From: Pseudomonadota bacterium | GTDB taxonomy: Bacteria > Pseudomonadota > Alphaproteobacteria > Rhizobiales > Aestuariivirgaceae | Direction of reading: 5' to 3' | Length of the DNA: 64,000 bases | Assembly: GCA_963205315.1 (NCBI GenBank) | Contig: CAUJIO010000078.1 | Span: 1 to 64,000, forward strand | Shown: positions 52,405 through 62,479 of the stretch, piece after piece | Numbering within the stretch: position 1 is the first letter of the stretch | How the letters are laid out: the number at the start of each line of letters is the position of its first letter | Translations under genes and position numbers: made by a program | The notes under the pieces: generated by a model | What the model was told of the DNA's origin: nothing | Database searches by the model: none | Seen by the model: only the letters and a program-made list of their open reading frames with translations

Positions 52405-55056
52405 ATGCCGATGCAAACCGAGACACCACAACCTGTTCTGCTCAAGAATTATTGTCCAGCGCCCTATAGCATAGATTCCGTCAATCTCGACATCTCGCTC
52501 GATCCCACTCTCACGACGGTCCGCGCCATCTTGAAGCTCAGGCCAAATCCCTCGAGCAGCGAACCTGATGCCGCGCTGGTGCTGGATGGCGAGCGGATTT
52601 CATTGCAGTCGATCGCCATCGACGGTGTAGCGCTGTCAGCCGATCAATGGGAAGCCTCCGCCGAAACCCTGACCATTTTCCGCGTGCCGCAGCTGGAATT
52701 CGTGCTCGACATGGTGACGGTGTGCAACCCGAAATCCAACACCGAACTGTCAGGGCTCTACATCTCGAACGGTGTCTTCTGCACGCAATGCGAGGCAGAA
52801 GGCTTCCGCCGCATCACCTACTATTACGACCGCCCGGATGTGATGGCGCGGTTCAGCGTGCGGCTCGAAGCAGACCGCACGTTGTTCCCGGTTTTGCTGT
52901 CCAACGGAAATTTGCGGATGAAGGGATCTGTCGGCGAGACCGAAAGGCATTTCGCCTTGTGGGACGATCCGTTCCCGAAGCCGTCGTATCTGTTCGCCCT
53001 CGTTGCCGGTGACCTGGGATCCGTCCACGATACGTTCATCACCTCGTCCGGCCGCAAGGTTGAACTTGGCATCTATGTCGAAAAAGGCAAGGAAGGCCGC
53101 TGCGCGTGGGCGATGGAAGCATTGAAGGCCTCCATGCGCTGGGACGAGGAACGCTTCGGCCGAGAGTACGATCTCGACATCTTCAACATCGTTGCAGTGC
53201 CGGACTTCAACATGGGCGCCATGGAAAACAAGGGCCTCAATATCTTCAACGACAAGTACATTCTGGCACTCCCTGAAACGGCAACCGATCTCGACTATGT
53301 GAATATCGAAGCCATCATCGCACACGAGTACTTCCACAACTGGACCGGCAATCGCATCACTTGCCGTGACTGGTTCCAGCTCTGCCTGAAGGAAGGACTG
53401 ACGGTTTTTCGCGACCAGGAGTTCACATCCGACCTGCGATCCCGCGCCGTCAAGCGCATTACCGACGTCAAGACGCTGCGGGCGCGGCAATTCCCGGAAG
53501 ATGGCGGGCCGTTGGCGCATCCGGCGCGGCCGTCGTCGTATATCGAGATCAATAATTTCTACACGCCCACTGTCTACGAAAAGGGCGCCGAAATCTGCCG
53601 TATGATGCAAACGCTGATCGGCAAGGATACTTTCCGCAAGGCGATGGACCTGTATTTTGCGCGGCATGATGGCGAGGCAGCCACAGTCGAGGATTTCGTT
53701 CAGTGCATGGCGGATGCATCAGGCCGCGATCTCGCGCAGTTCTTCACCTGGTATGAACAGGCTGGAACACCACATGTCATCGCCGAGGGAGCATTCGACG
53801 CGGCAACTCGAACCTACACGCTGACTCTCGAACAACGGACTTCCCCGACGCCCGGACAAAGTGAAAAGGTTCCCCTTCACATTCCGCTGGGCATAGGCCT
53901 CGTTGCTGCAGACGGCGAAGACATTGCCCTTGATCTCGAAGGGGTCGGCGTCCTCAACGAGCCGATGCTCGAACTCAAGCAGCAAAAGCAGACGTTCCGC
54001 TTCCGCAATGTGGCAAAGCGGCCGGTGCTGTCGCTCAACCGTGGATTCTCGGCGCCGGTCCAGACGACGGCCAACACGTCACCCGATGATCAGCTGTTCC
54101 TGATGGAACGCGACAGTGACAGTTTCAACCGCTGGGAGGCAGGACAGACGCGGGCCCGGGCGCTCATTCTGGAAAGATTGAGCGGTAGCGCAGATGACAC
54201 TGCGACTGCCCGCTACGGCGAGGCGCTCAGGCACATCCTGCTGGACCCTCGGGCCGACGATGCCTTCAAGGCGCTGATGCTGGGTTTGCCGACTGAAAGC
54301 GACATTGCTGCCGCCATTGGCAAGGATGTCGACACGGATGTCGTGCGGCAGGCGCGCGACAGCATTCGCAGTGAGTTGGGCCTACGTCTGATGTCAGAGC
54401 TTGAGCGGATCTGGATGGCGAGCCGAGAGACCGGCGCCTATCGCCCCGACCCCGCAGGCACGGCACGCCGGGCCCTGCGCTACGCTGCATTGCAGCTGAT
54501 GCTGTTCGGCAACGCCGAGAAGGGAATCGCGGCCGCGGTCGCCGAGCTCGACGCGCCTCATAGCATGAGCGCCGAAATCGGCGCACTGTCTGCACTGGTG
54601 CAGATTGAATGTGACGCTCGCGAATTGCAGCTGGCGCGCTTCCACGCCCGCCACGCGACGGATCATCTGCTCATCGACAAATGGCTGATGCTCAACGCGC
54701 AATGCGTGGGGCCAAATGCAGCAGCGCGGATTGAGGCCTTGACCAGCCATCCCGACTTCCGCTGGACCACGCCGAACAAGGTCTATGCGCTGATCTCAGG
54801 CTTTGCCGCAGGCAATACCTCAGGGTTCAATGCGATCGATGGTTCCGGTTACAAGATCGTCGCCGATGCCATCATCAAGCTCAATCTTGTCAACCCACAG
54901 GTGGCCGCCCGGCTGTCGACCAGTTTCCGCAGCTGCCGCGTGTTGAACGAGACAAGGCGAACCGCTGCCGAGATGCATATGAGACGGGTGCTGGCGGAGC
55001 CCGAGCTGTCACGCGATGTGTTTGAAATCATGTCACGTATTCTGCAGTCCGCCTGA
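52405..55056 (+). CDS. pepN: Aminopeptidase N, M1 family
   Basis: The 883-residue enzyme has the exopeptidase motif GAMENKGLNIFN near 271 and zinc site HEYFHNWTGNRITCRDWFQL with glutamate in LKEGLTVFRDQE near 307-330. Its length and the C-terminal helical domain match bacterial PepN. It trims N-terminal residues from peptides in the cytoplasm. ATG 52405 is used; an ATG 6 bases later is possible. Confidence 0.95.
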   Translation: MPMQTETPQPVLLKNYCPAPYSIDSVNLDISLDPTLTTVRAILKLRPNPSSSEPDAALVLDGERISLQSIAIDGVALSADQWEASAETLTIFRVPQLEFVLDMVTVCNPKSNTELSGLYISNGVFCTQCEAEGFRRITYYYDRPDVMARFSVRLEADRTLFPVLLSNGNLRMKGSVGETERHFALWDDPFPKPSYLFALVAGDLGSVHDTFITSSGRKVELGIYVEKGKEGRCAWAMEALKASMRWDEERFGREYDLDIFNIVAVPDFNMGAMENKGLNIFNDKYILALPETATDLDYVNIEAIIAHEYFHNWTGNRITCRDWFQLCLKEGLTVFRDQEFTSDLRSRAVKRITDVKTLRARQFPEDGGPLAHPARPSSYIEINNFYTPTVYEKGAEICRMMQTLIGKDTFRKAMDLYFARHDGEAATVEDFVQCMADASGRDLAQFFTWYEQAGTPHVIAEGAFDAATRTYTLTLEQRTSPTPGQSEKVPLHIPLGIGLVAADGEDIALDLEGVGVLNEPMLELKQQKQTFRFRNVAKRPVLSLNRGFSAPVQTTANTSPDDQLFLMERDSDSFNRWEAGQTRARALILERLSGSADDTATARYGEALRHILLDPRADDAFKALMLGLPTESDIAAAIGKDVDTDVVRQARDSIRSELGLRLMSELERIWMASRETGAYRPDPAGTARRALRYAALQLMLFGNAEKGIAAAVAELDAPHSMSAEIGALSALVQIECDARELQLARFHARHATDHLLIDKWLMLNAQCVGPNAAARIEALTSHPDFRWTTPNKVYALISGFAAGNTSGFNAIDGSGYKIVADAIIKLNLVNPQVAARLSTSFRSCRVLNETRRTAAEMHMRRVLAEPELSRDVFEIMSRILQSA

Positions 55057-55182
55057 TCTCCCGAGACGACTGGACAAATCACCCTCATTTCGAATCAATA
55101 GAGGGTGATTCGGGTCATCGTCACGTTGTGTGTTTGGGGGTCTCTTCCGCCTTTGAGTTCTGGTGGGAGTGAGAGGAAAATC

Positions 55183-57474
55183 TTGGGCAAAACTCAAATC
55201 GGCGAGCTGTTTTTCAAGGAGCGGGTGCTACGGCTTCCGTCGCCTTGGCCAGAGCGCTTCAGGATCGCGATCTCGGAACGGAACCTGCGGCTGCTCATCA
55301 CGTCGCTGATCGTGCTGTTTCTTCTGGTTCTCGGTTCGGCGCTGCTCATACAGCTGATGGAAAGCCGCACCACGCATGTCAACGAGCAGAACCGCCTTTC
55401 CGCACTTCACGGCCAGCTTGCCGCCCAGCATATCAAGACGGACTTTGCCACGGCAGCGGCGGCGGGAGGAGCGGTTCCGGATGTCGATCTCGCCTATCTG
55501 GGAAGGCTATTGCCCGCGGATGCACTGAGCGAACAGCGCATATTCGCCATCGCCGAGAATACAGGCAAGATCATTGCCAGCCTGCCAGCAAAGGAAGGCC
55601 TGGACGGCAAGCTCATCACGTCGGTCCTGTCGCCCAACTTCGTGACCGACACGGAACTGAACAGCGGCCGCATGGCGCCTCTGCTGCTGGCGACCGGAGA
55701 AGACGCGTTCGTCGCACTCTATGACCTCGGTGGTTTTCCGGGCAGCCTGATCGTCATCCAGAGGCAACAGGATGTGCTCTCTGCCTGGCGTTCAAGCGTC
55801 ACGCAGGTCACCACCTTGTTCACCGTCACGCTGTTTGTGCTCATGCTGCTGGGCGCCGCGTTCCATTGGCAGGCGGGCAAGGCAGCCGAGGCCGATTCAA
55901 TACTTGGGGTCGCCACTGCACGGCTCGACAAGGCACTGGATCGCGGTCAATGCGGCATGTGGGACTGGGACGTTTCGAAGGGCATTATCTTCTGGTCGCG
56001 CTCGATGTTCGATATCCTGGGCATGCCGGTGAAGGGCGATTATCTCAGCTTTGCCGAAGTCGTCGAGCGTATCCACACAAGCGACACGCAACTCGAGGCG
56101 GCAGTCGAAAGCCTGCTCGATGGAGAGATCACATCCTTCGACCGCGAATTCCGCATGCGCCACGAGGACGGCAACTGGGTTTGGCTGCGCGCGCGCGTTG
56201 CACTGGCGCCAGGCGAGGCAGAGGATCAGCCTCACCTGATCGGCATCGTCTTCGACATCACGCAACAGAAGCTGGCCGACCGGCTGAACAAGGAGGCCGA
56301 ACTCCGTCTCATGGATGCGGTTGAAAACATTTCGGAAGCCTTTGTGCTGTGGGACGCGGACAACCGTCTGGTGCTGTGCAATTCGAAATATCAACAGTTC
56401 CATTCACTGCCTGCTTCGGTCTGCGTTCCCGGAACCGCCTATGAAGATGTCGTGCGCTCCGCCAAGGAACCGGCAATCCGGAAGCGCATCGGCCTGTCGA
56501 AAGGCGACAAGTCGGAAGGCCGTTCCTCCGAAGTCCAGCTCGCCGACCGCCGCTGGCTGCAGATCAACGAACGCCGCACGAAGGATGGTGGCTTCGTGTC
56601 GGTCGGCACCGATATTTCAGAACTCAAGATGCAGGAAGAACGCCTGCTGCTGTCGGAACGCGAGCTGATGATGACGGTGCGCGATCTGCAGAAGGAGCGC
56701 CTGCTCGCCGATCAGCAGGCACAGAGGCTGGCAGAACTTGCCGACAAATATGCGCGAGAGAAAACCAGGGCCGAAGCTGCCAACCGGTCGAAATCCGAGT
56801 TTCTCGCCAACATGAGCCATGAGTTGCGAACCCCTCTCAATGCCATCATCGGCTTCAGCGAAATCATGCAAGCGCAGATGTTCGGGCCGATGGGGTCGGA
56901 AAAATATTCCGAATACGCGAACGACATTCATCGCAGCGGACAGTTCCTGCTCGACGTCATCAACGACATCCTCGACATGTCGAAGATCGAAGCTGGCCGT
57001 ATGCAAATGGAGCCGGAAATGCTTCATCTTGATGGGTTGCTTGACGAAGTAATGCGGCTCGTCGGTCCGCGGGCCTATGAAGGACGCGTTGCCGTCGAGC
57101 GCGCAGTCCCGGCGGGGCTCACTCTCTTCGCCGACAAGCGGGCCATGAAGCAGGTCATTATCAACCTGATGTCGAACGCCGTGAAATTCACACCGGAAGG
57201 CGGGAAGGTGATCATCAAGGCGACGAAGACGGAGGGCGCGGTTGCGATCTCGATTCAAGATACGGGCATCGGCATCCCGTCGCGCGATATCGAAAAACTC
57301 GGCCGGCCCTTCGAGCAAGTCGAGAACCAGTTTACGAAATCCAAGGGCGGGTCCGGCCTCGGACTGGCGATTTCGAAATCCTTCATCGAATTGCACAATG
57401 GCAGCCTCGGCATTCGCAGCGCAGTCGGTCAGGGCACTGAGGTCACCGTGAAACTTCCCGACAGAGCCGCCTGA
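55183..57474 (+). CDS. PAS-domain membrane sensor histidine kinase (PleC/DivJ-like)
   Basis: The protein is about 763 residues. Two membrane helices (LRLLITSLIVLFLLVLGSAL and TTLFTVTLFVLMLLGAAFHW) flank a periplasmic domain. Two PAS domains follow (CGMWDWDVSKGIIFWSRSMF; AFVLWDADNRLVLCNSKYQQ), then a coiled coil and the kinase core. The phospho-acceptor box is FLANMSHELRTPLNAIIGFS, with N box NLMSNAVKFTPEG and G boxes DTGIGIP and GSGLGLAISKSF. I prefer TTG 55183, which has AGAGGA 5-6 bases upstream, to GTG 55105. The kinase is like PleC-type alphaproteobacterial kinases. Confidence 0.85.
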   Translation: MGKTQIGELFFKERVLRLPSPWPERFRIAISERNLRLLITSLIVLFLLVLGSALLIQLMESRTTHVNEQNRLSALHGQLAAQHIKTDFATAAAAGGAVPDVDLAYLGRLLPADALSEQRIFAIAENTGKIIASLPAKEGLDGKLITSVLSPNFVTDTELNSGRMAPLLLATGEDAFVALYDLGGFPGSLIVIQRQQDVLSAWRSSVTQVTTLFTVTLFVLMLLGAAFHWQAGKAAEADSILGVATARLDKALDRGQCGMWDWDVSKGIIFWSRSMFDILGMPVKGDYLSFAEVVERIHTSDTQLEAAVESLLDGEITSFDREFRMRHEDGNWVWLRARVALAPGEAEDQPHLIGIVFDITQQKLADRLNKEAELRLMDAVENISEAFVLWDADNRLVLCNSKYQQFHSLPASVCVPGTAYEDVVRSAKEPAIRKRIGLSKGDKSEGRSSEVQLADRRWLQINERRTKDGGFVSVGTDISELKMQEERLLLSERELMMTVRDLQKERLLADQQAQRLAELADKYAREKTRAEAANRSKSEFLANMSHELRTPLNAIIGFSEIMQAQMFGPMGSEKYSEYANDIHRSGQFLLDVINDILDMSKIEAGRMQMEPEMLHLDGLLDEVMRLVGPRAYEGRVAVERAVPAGLTLFADKRAMKQVIINLMSNAVKFTPEGGKVIIKATKTEGAVAISIQDTGIGIPSRDIEKLGRPFEQVENQFTKSKGGSGLGLAISKSFIELHNGSLGIRSAVGQGTEVTVKLPDRAA

Positions 57475-57996
57475 TCAGTCACCCCCGTCACGCGACTCCT
57501 TCTTGCGTCCACCGTCGTCGCGCATGCGGATATGATGGGCCAGCAGCTTGCGTTCTTCGGGTGTCAGCTTTTCGATGAGAGTCAGGGCCGCCTTGCCGCC
57601 ATCGCCTGTCAATGCAGCGCTGCGGGCCGAAAAACTCTCGACTGCGGCTTTCACCTTCAGGGCGTCATAAGGCTCGGCATCGAGTGCGGCCGCGAGGCTT
57701 GCCACGTCCTCGCGTGCTGCCTTGCGGCCATCGCGGAAGGCAGGCGCAAAATCGCGAAAAACCTTCATCAGTTCAGCGCGGCGGGTGCGGTCGAGATCGC
57801 CAAGAAACTTGCGAGGAATGAGTTGCATCTGGCTGACGCCGCTCATGCGTTCGGGCGGGCCGTGGGTTACAAACCGCGCGATGCCGCCGCCAATGAAGAT
57901 TAGATTCACGGCGAGAGAGGCGACAAGTGCCAATTTCAGTCCGTTGCGGCGCCACCACGGCGCAAGCGGGGGCGTGGTTGAATCGATCGATGTCAT
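57475..57996 (-). CDS. Periplasmic heavy-metal sensor / CpxP-Spy-like protein
   Basis: The 173-residue protein has an N-terminal membrane segment (LKLALVASLAVNLIFIGGGI) and a helical periplasmic part with RKFLGDLDRTRRAELMKVFR, AREDVASLAAALDAEPYDAL and LTPEERKLLAHHIRMR, as in the heavy-metal-resistance (Metal_resist/CpxP) family. It is the last gene of the ECF sigma operon, overlapping the anti-sigma-like gene by 4 bases. It may sense periplasmic stress or chaperone proteins. Confidence 0.8.
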   Translation of the reverse strand: MTSIDSTTPPLAPWWRRNGLKLALVASLAVNLIFIGGGIARFVTHGPPERMSGVSQMQLIPRKFLGDLDRTRRAELMKVFRDFAPAFRDGRKAAREDVASLAAALDAEPYDALKVKAAVESFSARSAALTGDGGKAALTLIEKLTPEERKLLAHHIRMRDDGGRKKESRDGGD

Positions 57997-58448
57997 GTTA
58001 CGTTGTCCTCTGCGTAGGCATCAAGCTCGCCTACGCCGCCCAGATCGTCGGCGGGATCATCGCCCAGCGCCACAGCGCCGGTGATGGCGGTGGGCAAAGC
58101 CAGATCGAGATCGCCCTGGGCACCCAGGTAGATTCCGAGCGCCAGTGAAGCCGCAAGCGGAAGCGCCGCATAGCGGAAGAAAGGTGTACGGCCCGTCTTG
58201 CGGGGTGGGAAGGCGATGACGGTTGCAGGCTGCGCCGCCGGGAGTTCTGCAAGCATCCGTGCCAGAGCGCCTTCCGGCACCGTTGGCCGGGATGCGAGAT
58301 CAAGCAGCTTGTCGATGTGCAATGCCTCGGCTTCCGCCTCGGGCGATCCCTGGCCTTCTGCCACATACCCCGCACGCGCCCACCGGCTCCTGTCAGCGCC
58401 ATAGCTCGCCAGCATTTTGTCAGGGCTCGCGCCCTTGCCGTTTTCCAT
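57993..58448 (-). CDS. Membrane protein, probable anti-sigma factor of the ECF operon
   Basis: The 151-residue protein has a cytoplasmic N-terminus (HIDKLLDLASRPTVPEGALA) and one central hydrophobic segment (FFRYAALPLAASLALGIYLG). The acidic tail is LGDDPADDLGGVGELDAYAE. This topology and its place 9 bases after the sigma gene's stop suggest an anti-sigma factor. No ZAS zinc motif is seen, so the call rests on context. Confidence 0.6.
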   Translation of the reverse strand: MENGKGASPDKMLASYGADRSRWARAGYVAEGQGSPEAEAEALHIDKLLDLASRPTVPEGALARMLAELPAAQPATVIAFPPRKTGRTPFFRYAALPLAASLALGIYLGAQGDLDLALPTAITGAVALGDDPADDLGGVGELDAYAEDNVT

Positions 58449-58457
58449 ATCAGGCCC

Positions 58458-59051
58458 TCAACGTCCCGTTTCCATCAATCCACCCAGCAGCTCGCGCCAC
58501 TGCGGTGACAGGCTTTCCTTCAAACTCCGCCGCGCCCGCGCCAGCAGCGACTCCACGGCTTCGACTGTCGATTCCATTGCGCTGGCCGCCTCGATATTGG
58601 TCAGGCCCTCGAAATAGACCAGCGACAAAGCCAGCCTTTGGCGTTCGGGCAAGGCGGCGATCCTGGCATCGATCATTTGCGCCGCCTCGGCCCGGTCCAA
58701 CGGCGCATCGGGCCTCGCCAGCGGATCTTTCAACTCGGGTTCGGCATCGAGATCGCCATGCCGCGGCTTGCGGCTGCGGTCGATCACTGCATTCGACGCC
58801 ACACGCATCAGCCAGCCCTTGAGGGCAGCCGCCTCGCGCACCTGCGCCGGATTCTGCCACAAGCGCAAAAAGGCTTCCTGCGTGATGTCCTCGCAGTCTG
58901 CCTTGCCGCCCGTCATGCGCCAAACCAGCCGGTAAACCGGCTGGTAGTGGCGCGTTACGATTTCGGCAAATGCTGCGCGATTCTGAGCGGCGGCGGCCTC
59001 GAGCAGGCCGCCATCCGTCATCCGACCAAAGGTCGTTGCATCGCTGGTCAA
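58458..59051 (-). CDS. ECF RNA polymerase sigma factor
   Basis: The 197-residue protein has region 2 (AFAEIVTRHYQPVYRLVWRM, DITQEAFLRLWQN) and region 4 (LPERQRLALSLVYFEGLTNI, EAASAMESTVEAVESLLARA). It is followed by a membrane anti-sigma-like protein and a CpxP-like protein in one operon, pointing to envelope or metal stress control. Confidence 0.9.
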   Translation of the reverse strand: MTSDATTFGRMTDGGLLEAAAAQNRAAFAEIVTRHYQPVYRLVWRMTGGKADCEDITQEAFLRLWQNPAQVREAAALKGWLMRVASNAVIDRSRKPRHGDLDAEPELKDPLARPDAPLDRAEAAQMIDARIAALPERQRLALSLVYFEGLTNIEAASAMESTVEAVESLLARARRSLKESLSPQWRELLGGLMETGR

Positions 59052-59072
59052 TCGCCGGTCCGTAGCCTTGCG

Positions 59073-59522
59073 TCAGTTTGAGCTCTCTCCCGTAGCGGGT
59101 TTGCGCAATTTGGCAACCCGGTACTTTTTGATTTCATCGAGCGAGACGCCGCCATCGCCGTCGGCGTCGGCCGTTTCAAGCATCTTGGCGACGTAGCTGT
59201 CGAGTTCAGCCTTGCTGACGCTCCCGTCTGCATTGGCATCCATGGACTTGAGGATGCGGTCACGGCGCATCTGCACCGCCTTCAGCAACGACTTGTCGAT
59301 CTCGGCAGCGCTCACCGCACCGTCCTTGTCACCGTCCAGCTTCAGAAAGCGTTTCTCAGCCTTGGGCTGGATTTCGTTGAGCGAAATCTTTCCATTGGAA
59401 TCGGTGTCGAGCTTGGCAAAGACCTTGGGCGATTTGGGCAGATAGGGCTCCAGGGCGAAGGCGGCTGCCGGTACCGCACAGATGCCTGAGAACAATGCGA
59501 TGGCGAGCGTGAATTTGTTCAT
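59073..59522 (-). CDS. Secreted four-EF-hand calcium-binding protein
   Basis: The 149-residue protein has a Sec signal (MNKFTLAIALFSGICAVPAA, cut near AFALE). Four EF-hand loops are complete: DTDSNGKISLNE, DGDKDGAVSAAE, DANADGSVSKAE and DADGDGGVSLDE, each with acidic residues at positions 1, 3 and 12 or close to that. It should bind calcium (or lanthanide) in the periplasm. AGGAGG lies 9 bases before ATG 59522. It precedes the ECF sigma gene by 21 bases and may belong to the same operon. Confidence 0.85.
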   Translation of the reverse strand: MNKFTLAIALFSGICAVPAAAFALEPYLPKSPKVFAKLDTDSNGKISLNEIQPKAEKRFLKLDGDKDGAVSAAEIDKSLLKAVQMRRDRILKSMDANADGSVSKAELDSYVAKMLETADADGDGGVSLDEIKKYRVAKLRKPATGESSN

Positions 59523-59590
59523 GGGACGGTTCCTCCTGTTTGTCCTGTCACTCAAGACGAAACAGGAACACGGATTCCGTCGCCGGAAAG

Positions 59591-62470
59591 TCAGGCTGGA
59601 TTGCCAATGATCCTGTCAAAGATCGCCGCCACGGCTAACTGGTTGTCCGCCAAGAGGGATTCGGCTGTCGGGATATCGGGACAGGCGGCGGCTGCCGCAA
59701 CCATCTGATTGAGAGCCGGCAATGATTTCGACGGATCATAGGGGCCATCGACGCAGAGCCGCAGGACCTGTGTCAGGCGATGGTAAAGATGTCCCGCCTG
59801 CTTCAGCGTTTCGGCCTGCCGGGCATCCAGCACGCCGATTGCGGCGAGCTTGGCCAACGCACCGAGCGTGTTGGTATCGAGCACGGCCGGATGTGCGGGC
59901 GCATGGACCAGTTGAAGCGCCTGGGCGATGAATTCGAGTTCGACCAGGCCGCCGCGCACCCGCTTGATATCCCAGACACTGGCTGGCCCCTGTTCCCTGA
60001 GCATCAGCTTGCGCATGTCGAGCACGTCGGCCATGGTTTGAGCGGCATTGCGCGGCGTACACAGGGCTTCGGAGATTGCGCTTGAGAGCTCATCCACCAG
60101 CCGCCTGTCACCGCAAACCGGCCGGGCTCGCGTGAGCGCCAGTTTCTCCCAGGTCCAGGCCGAATCCTTCTGGTAGGCGCGGAAGCTTGACAGGCTGGCG
60201 GCAACCGGCCCCTTGCTGCCCGATGGCCTGAGCCGCATGTCGACCTCATAGAGCACGCCTTCGGACGTGGGCGCCGACAATGCCGCAATAAGCCTTTGGG
60301 CCTGACGCGCATAATACTGGTTGACGCTCAGCGGCTTGGCTCCATCTGTCATCTCTGCACCGTCGGCAGCATCGTAGACGATGATCAGATCGAGATCAGA
60401 GCCGGCGGTCATCTCGCGGCCACCGAGCTTGCCCATGGCAATGACAGCACTCCTTCCGCCCGGTGCCAATCCATGGCGCTGCGCAGCTTCGGCCCCCACA
60501 GCCGCATGCAGCCTCGCCAGCAAGAGACCGGCGAGCTGCGAGAAGGCCGTGCCGGCCTCAACCGCGCTGACGGTCTCCGACAGCACACGGACACCGATGC
60601 GGAAGGCGAGTTCCTTGCCGATCACACGCGACCGGTCAGCAGCTTCGTCGAGAACAAGACCGTCCGGAATGGCTTGTTCGATGATGGCGCGTATGGTCGC
60701 CTCAGACGGCATCGGCCCGAAGAAGCCGGGATCGAGCACGGCATCGAGCACCTTTGGCCGGCGGCTCAGTTGCTCAGCCAGGCGCGGCGCCGAACCCAGG
60801 ATGGTAGCCAGCAGGTCAAGCAGTTTGGGATTGGCCTTGAGCAGCGAAAACAGCTGCACGCCCGCCGGCAGACCGGCCAGAAAGCGGTCGAAGGCCAGGA
60901 AAGCCAGATCGGCATCACCCATATCTGCAAGGGCGGAAAGCAGGCGCGGCATCAACTCGGTCAGGAGTTCGCGGGCCCTGGCGCTGCGCGTGGCAGCATA
61001 GCGGCCAAAGTGCCAGCCACGAATCGTGGCAGAGACCTCACTCGCTTGCCTGAAGCCCATCCTGACAAGCGTTTCGAGAGTCTCCGGATCGTCCTCGCCG
61101 CCAGTGAAGACAAGACTGCCGGCGTCGGTGCCTAAGTCGGAAGCCTGCTCAAACAGCCGGGCATAGTGGCCCTGCACGCACTCGAGCGTGGCGCGAACCT
61201 TCGCGTCGAATTCGGCCGAACCCGAGTAGCCCGCAAAACGGGCCAGGCTCTCGAAAGCGCCGTCATCGGCAGGCAGATTGTGGGTCTGTTCGTCATTCAC
61301 CATCTGCACGCGGTGCTCGATGGTGCGGAGGAAACAATAGGCGTCCCGCAGTTCGGCGGCAGCCTGCGGCGTGATCCATTGCGCCGCGGCCAGCGCATCG
61401 AGCATCTCGAGAGTGCTCCGTCCACGGAGTTTCGGATTGCGGCCACCGGCAATAAGTTGCTGGGTCTGCACGAAGAACTCGATTTCGCGAATGCCACCTC
61501 GGCCAAGTTTGAGATTGTGACCGCGCACCTTGATCTCGCCGTGGCCCTTGACGGCGTGAATCTGCCGCTTCAATGACTGCACGTCGGCTATTGCCGCGAA
61601 GTCCAGATACTTCCTCCAGATATAGGGTTTCAGCCGGTCCAGAAACTCGGCGCCCAAGTCGAGATCACCGGCTGCCGGCCTCGCCTTGATCATCGCGGCG
61701 CGTTCCCAGTTCTGCCCCTGGTTCTCGTAGTAAAGTGCTGCGGCTTCGATTGAAATGGCCACCTGCGTCGCCCGTGGGTCCGGCCGCAGGCGGAGGTCGG
61801 TGCGGAAGGCGTATCCGTCCTCGGTCACATCTTGCATCAACTGTACGAGCCGCCTCGTGAAGCGCACGAAGAAGGTCGCCGGATCGGCGTCGCGGTCAAG
61901 GATGGCCGTCGCGGCGTCGTAAAGAATGATGAGATCGACATCGCTGGAATAATTCAGTTCATGGGCGCCCTGCTTGCCCATGGCCAACACGACATAACCA
62001 CAGGACTTGGACGGCTGCTGCGGGTCGCCGAGTGAGACCTTGCCTGATCTTTCGAAATCACGCAGGAGCCAGTCGGTCGCTGCCTGCAACAAGCTGTCGG
62101 CGAGCCGGGTGAGCGCATCCGTCACCTGCATGACGCTCCACCTCTGGAGAATGTCCGCCACCGCGATCAGCAAAGCTGCACGCGCCTTGGTCTGACGCAA
62201 CAGGCGCATGACATCGGCCTGCTCCAGCACCGTTGCACCGGCCTGCAACTGTTGCACCACTTCATCCAGCAGCGTGTCGGGCGCCTCGGCAAAGGCCCTC
62301 CCCGCGAATACCTGATCGCGCAACATCAGCTGGCGCAAATAGGGTGAGCCTCCGGCAATATTGCGAGACACTTCCGCGAAATCGTCGGGGATGATGCCGT
62401 CCGCCATGTCCTGCTGGAAATGCGAAACGGCGTTCTGGTCGAAGGCGGGCGGAAGCACGGGGTGCGGCAT
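59591..62470 (-). CDS. glnE: Glutamine synthetase adenylyltransferase/removase
   Basis: The 959-residue bifunctional enzyme has two nucleotidyltransferase domains: N-terminal ELNYSSDVDLIILYD (adenylyl-removing) and C-terminal REMTAGSDLDLIIVYDAADG (adenylylating). GRGGIREIEFFVQTQQLIAG is the signature between them. It modifies glutamine synthetase in nitrogen control, and its length is typical of alphaproteobacteria. It follows the histidine kinase gene by 9 bases on the same strand. Confidence 0.95.
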   Translation of the reverse strand: MPHPVLPPAFDQNAVSHFQQDMADGIIPDDFAEVSRNIAGGSPYLRQLMLRDQVFAGRAFAEAPDTLLDEVVQQLQAGATVLEQADVMRLLRQTKARAALLIAVADILQRWSVMQVTDALTRLADSLLQAATDWLLRDFERSGKVSLGDPQQPSKSCGYVVLAMGKQGAHELNYSSDVDLIILYDAATAILDRDADPATFFVRFTRRLVQLMQDVTEDGYAFRTDLRLRPDPRATQVAISIEAAALYYENQGQNWERAAMIKARPAAGDLDLGAEFLDRLKPYIWRKYLDFAAIADVQSLKRQIHAVKGHGEIKVRGHNLKLGRGGIREIEFFVQTQQLIAGGRNPKLRGRSTLEMLDALAAAQWITPQAAAELRDAYCFLRTIEHRVQMVNDEQTHNLPADDGAFESLARFAGYSGSAEFDAKVRATLECVQGHYARLFEQASDLGTDAGSLVFTGGEDDPETLETLVRMGFRQASEVSATIRGWHFGRYAATRSARARELLTELMPRLLSALADMGDADLAFLAFDRFLAGLPAGVQLFSLLKANPKLLDLLATILGSAPRLAEQLSRRPKVLDAVLDPGFFGPMPSEATIRAIIEQAIPDGLVLDEAADRSRVIGKELAFRIGVRVLSETVSAVEAGTAFSQLAGLLLARLHAAVGAEAAQRHGLAPGGRSAVIAMGKLGGREMTAGSDLDLIIVYDAADGAEMTDGAKPLSVNQYYARQAQRLIAALSAPTSEGVLYEVDMRLRPSGSKGPVAASLSSFRAYQKDSAWTWEKLALTRARPVCGDRRLVDELSSAISEALCTPRNAAQTMADVLDMRKLMLREQGPASVWDIKRVRGGLVELEFIAQALQLVHAPAHPAVLDTNTLGALAKLAAIGVLDARQAETLKQAGHLYHRLTQVLRLCVDGPYDPSKSLPALNQMVAAAAACPDIPTAESLLADNQLAVAAIFDRIIGNPA

Positions 62471-62479
62471 CAGCCGCTT

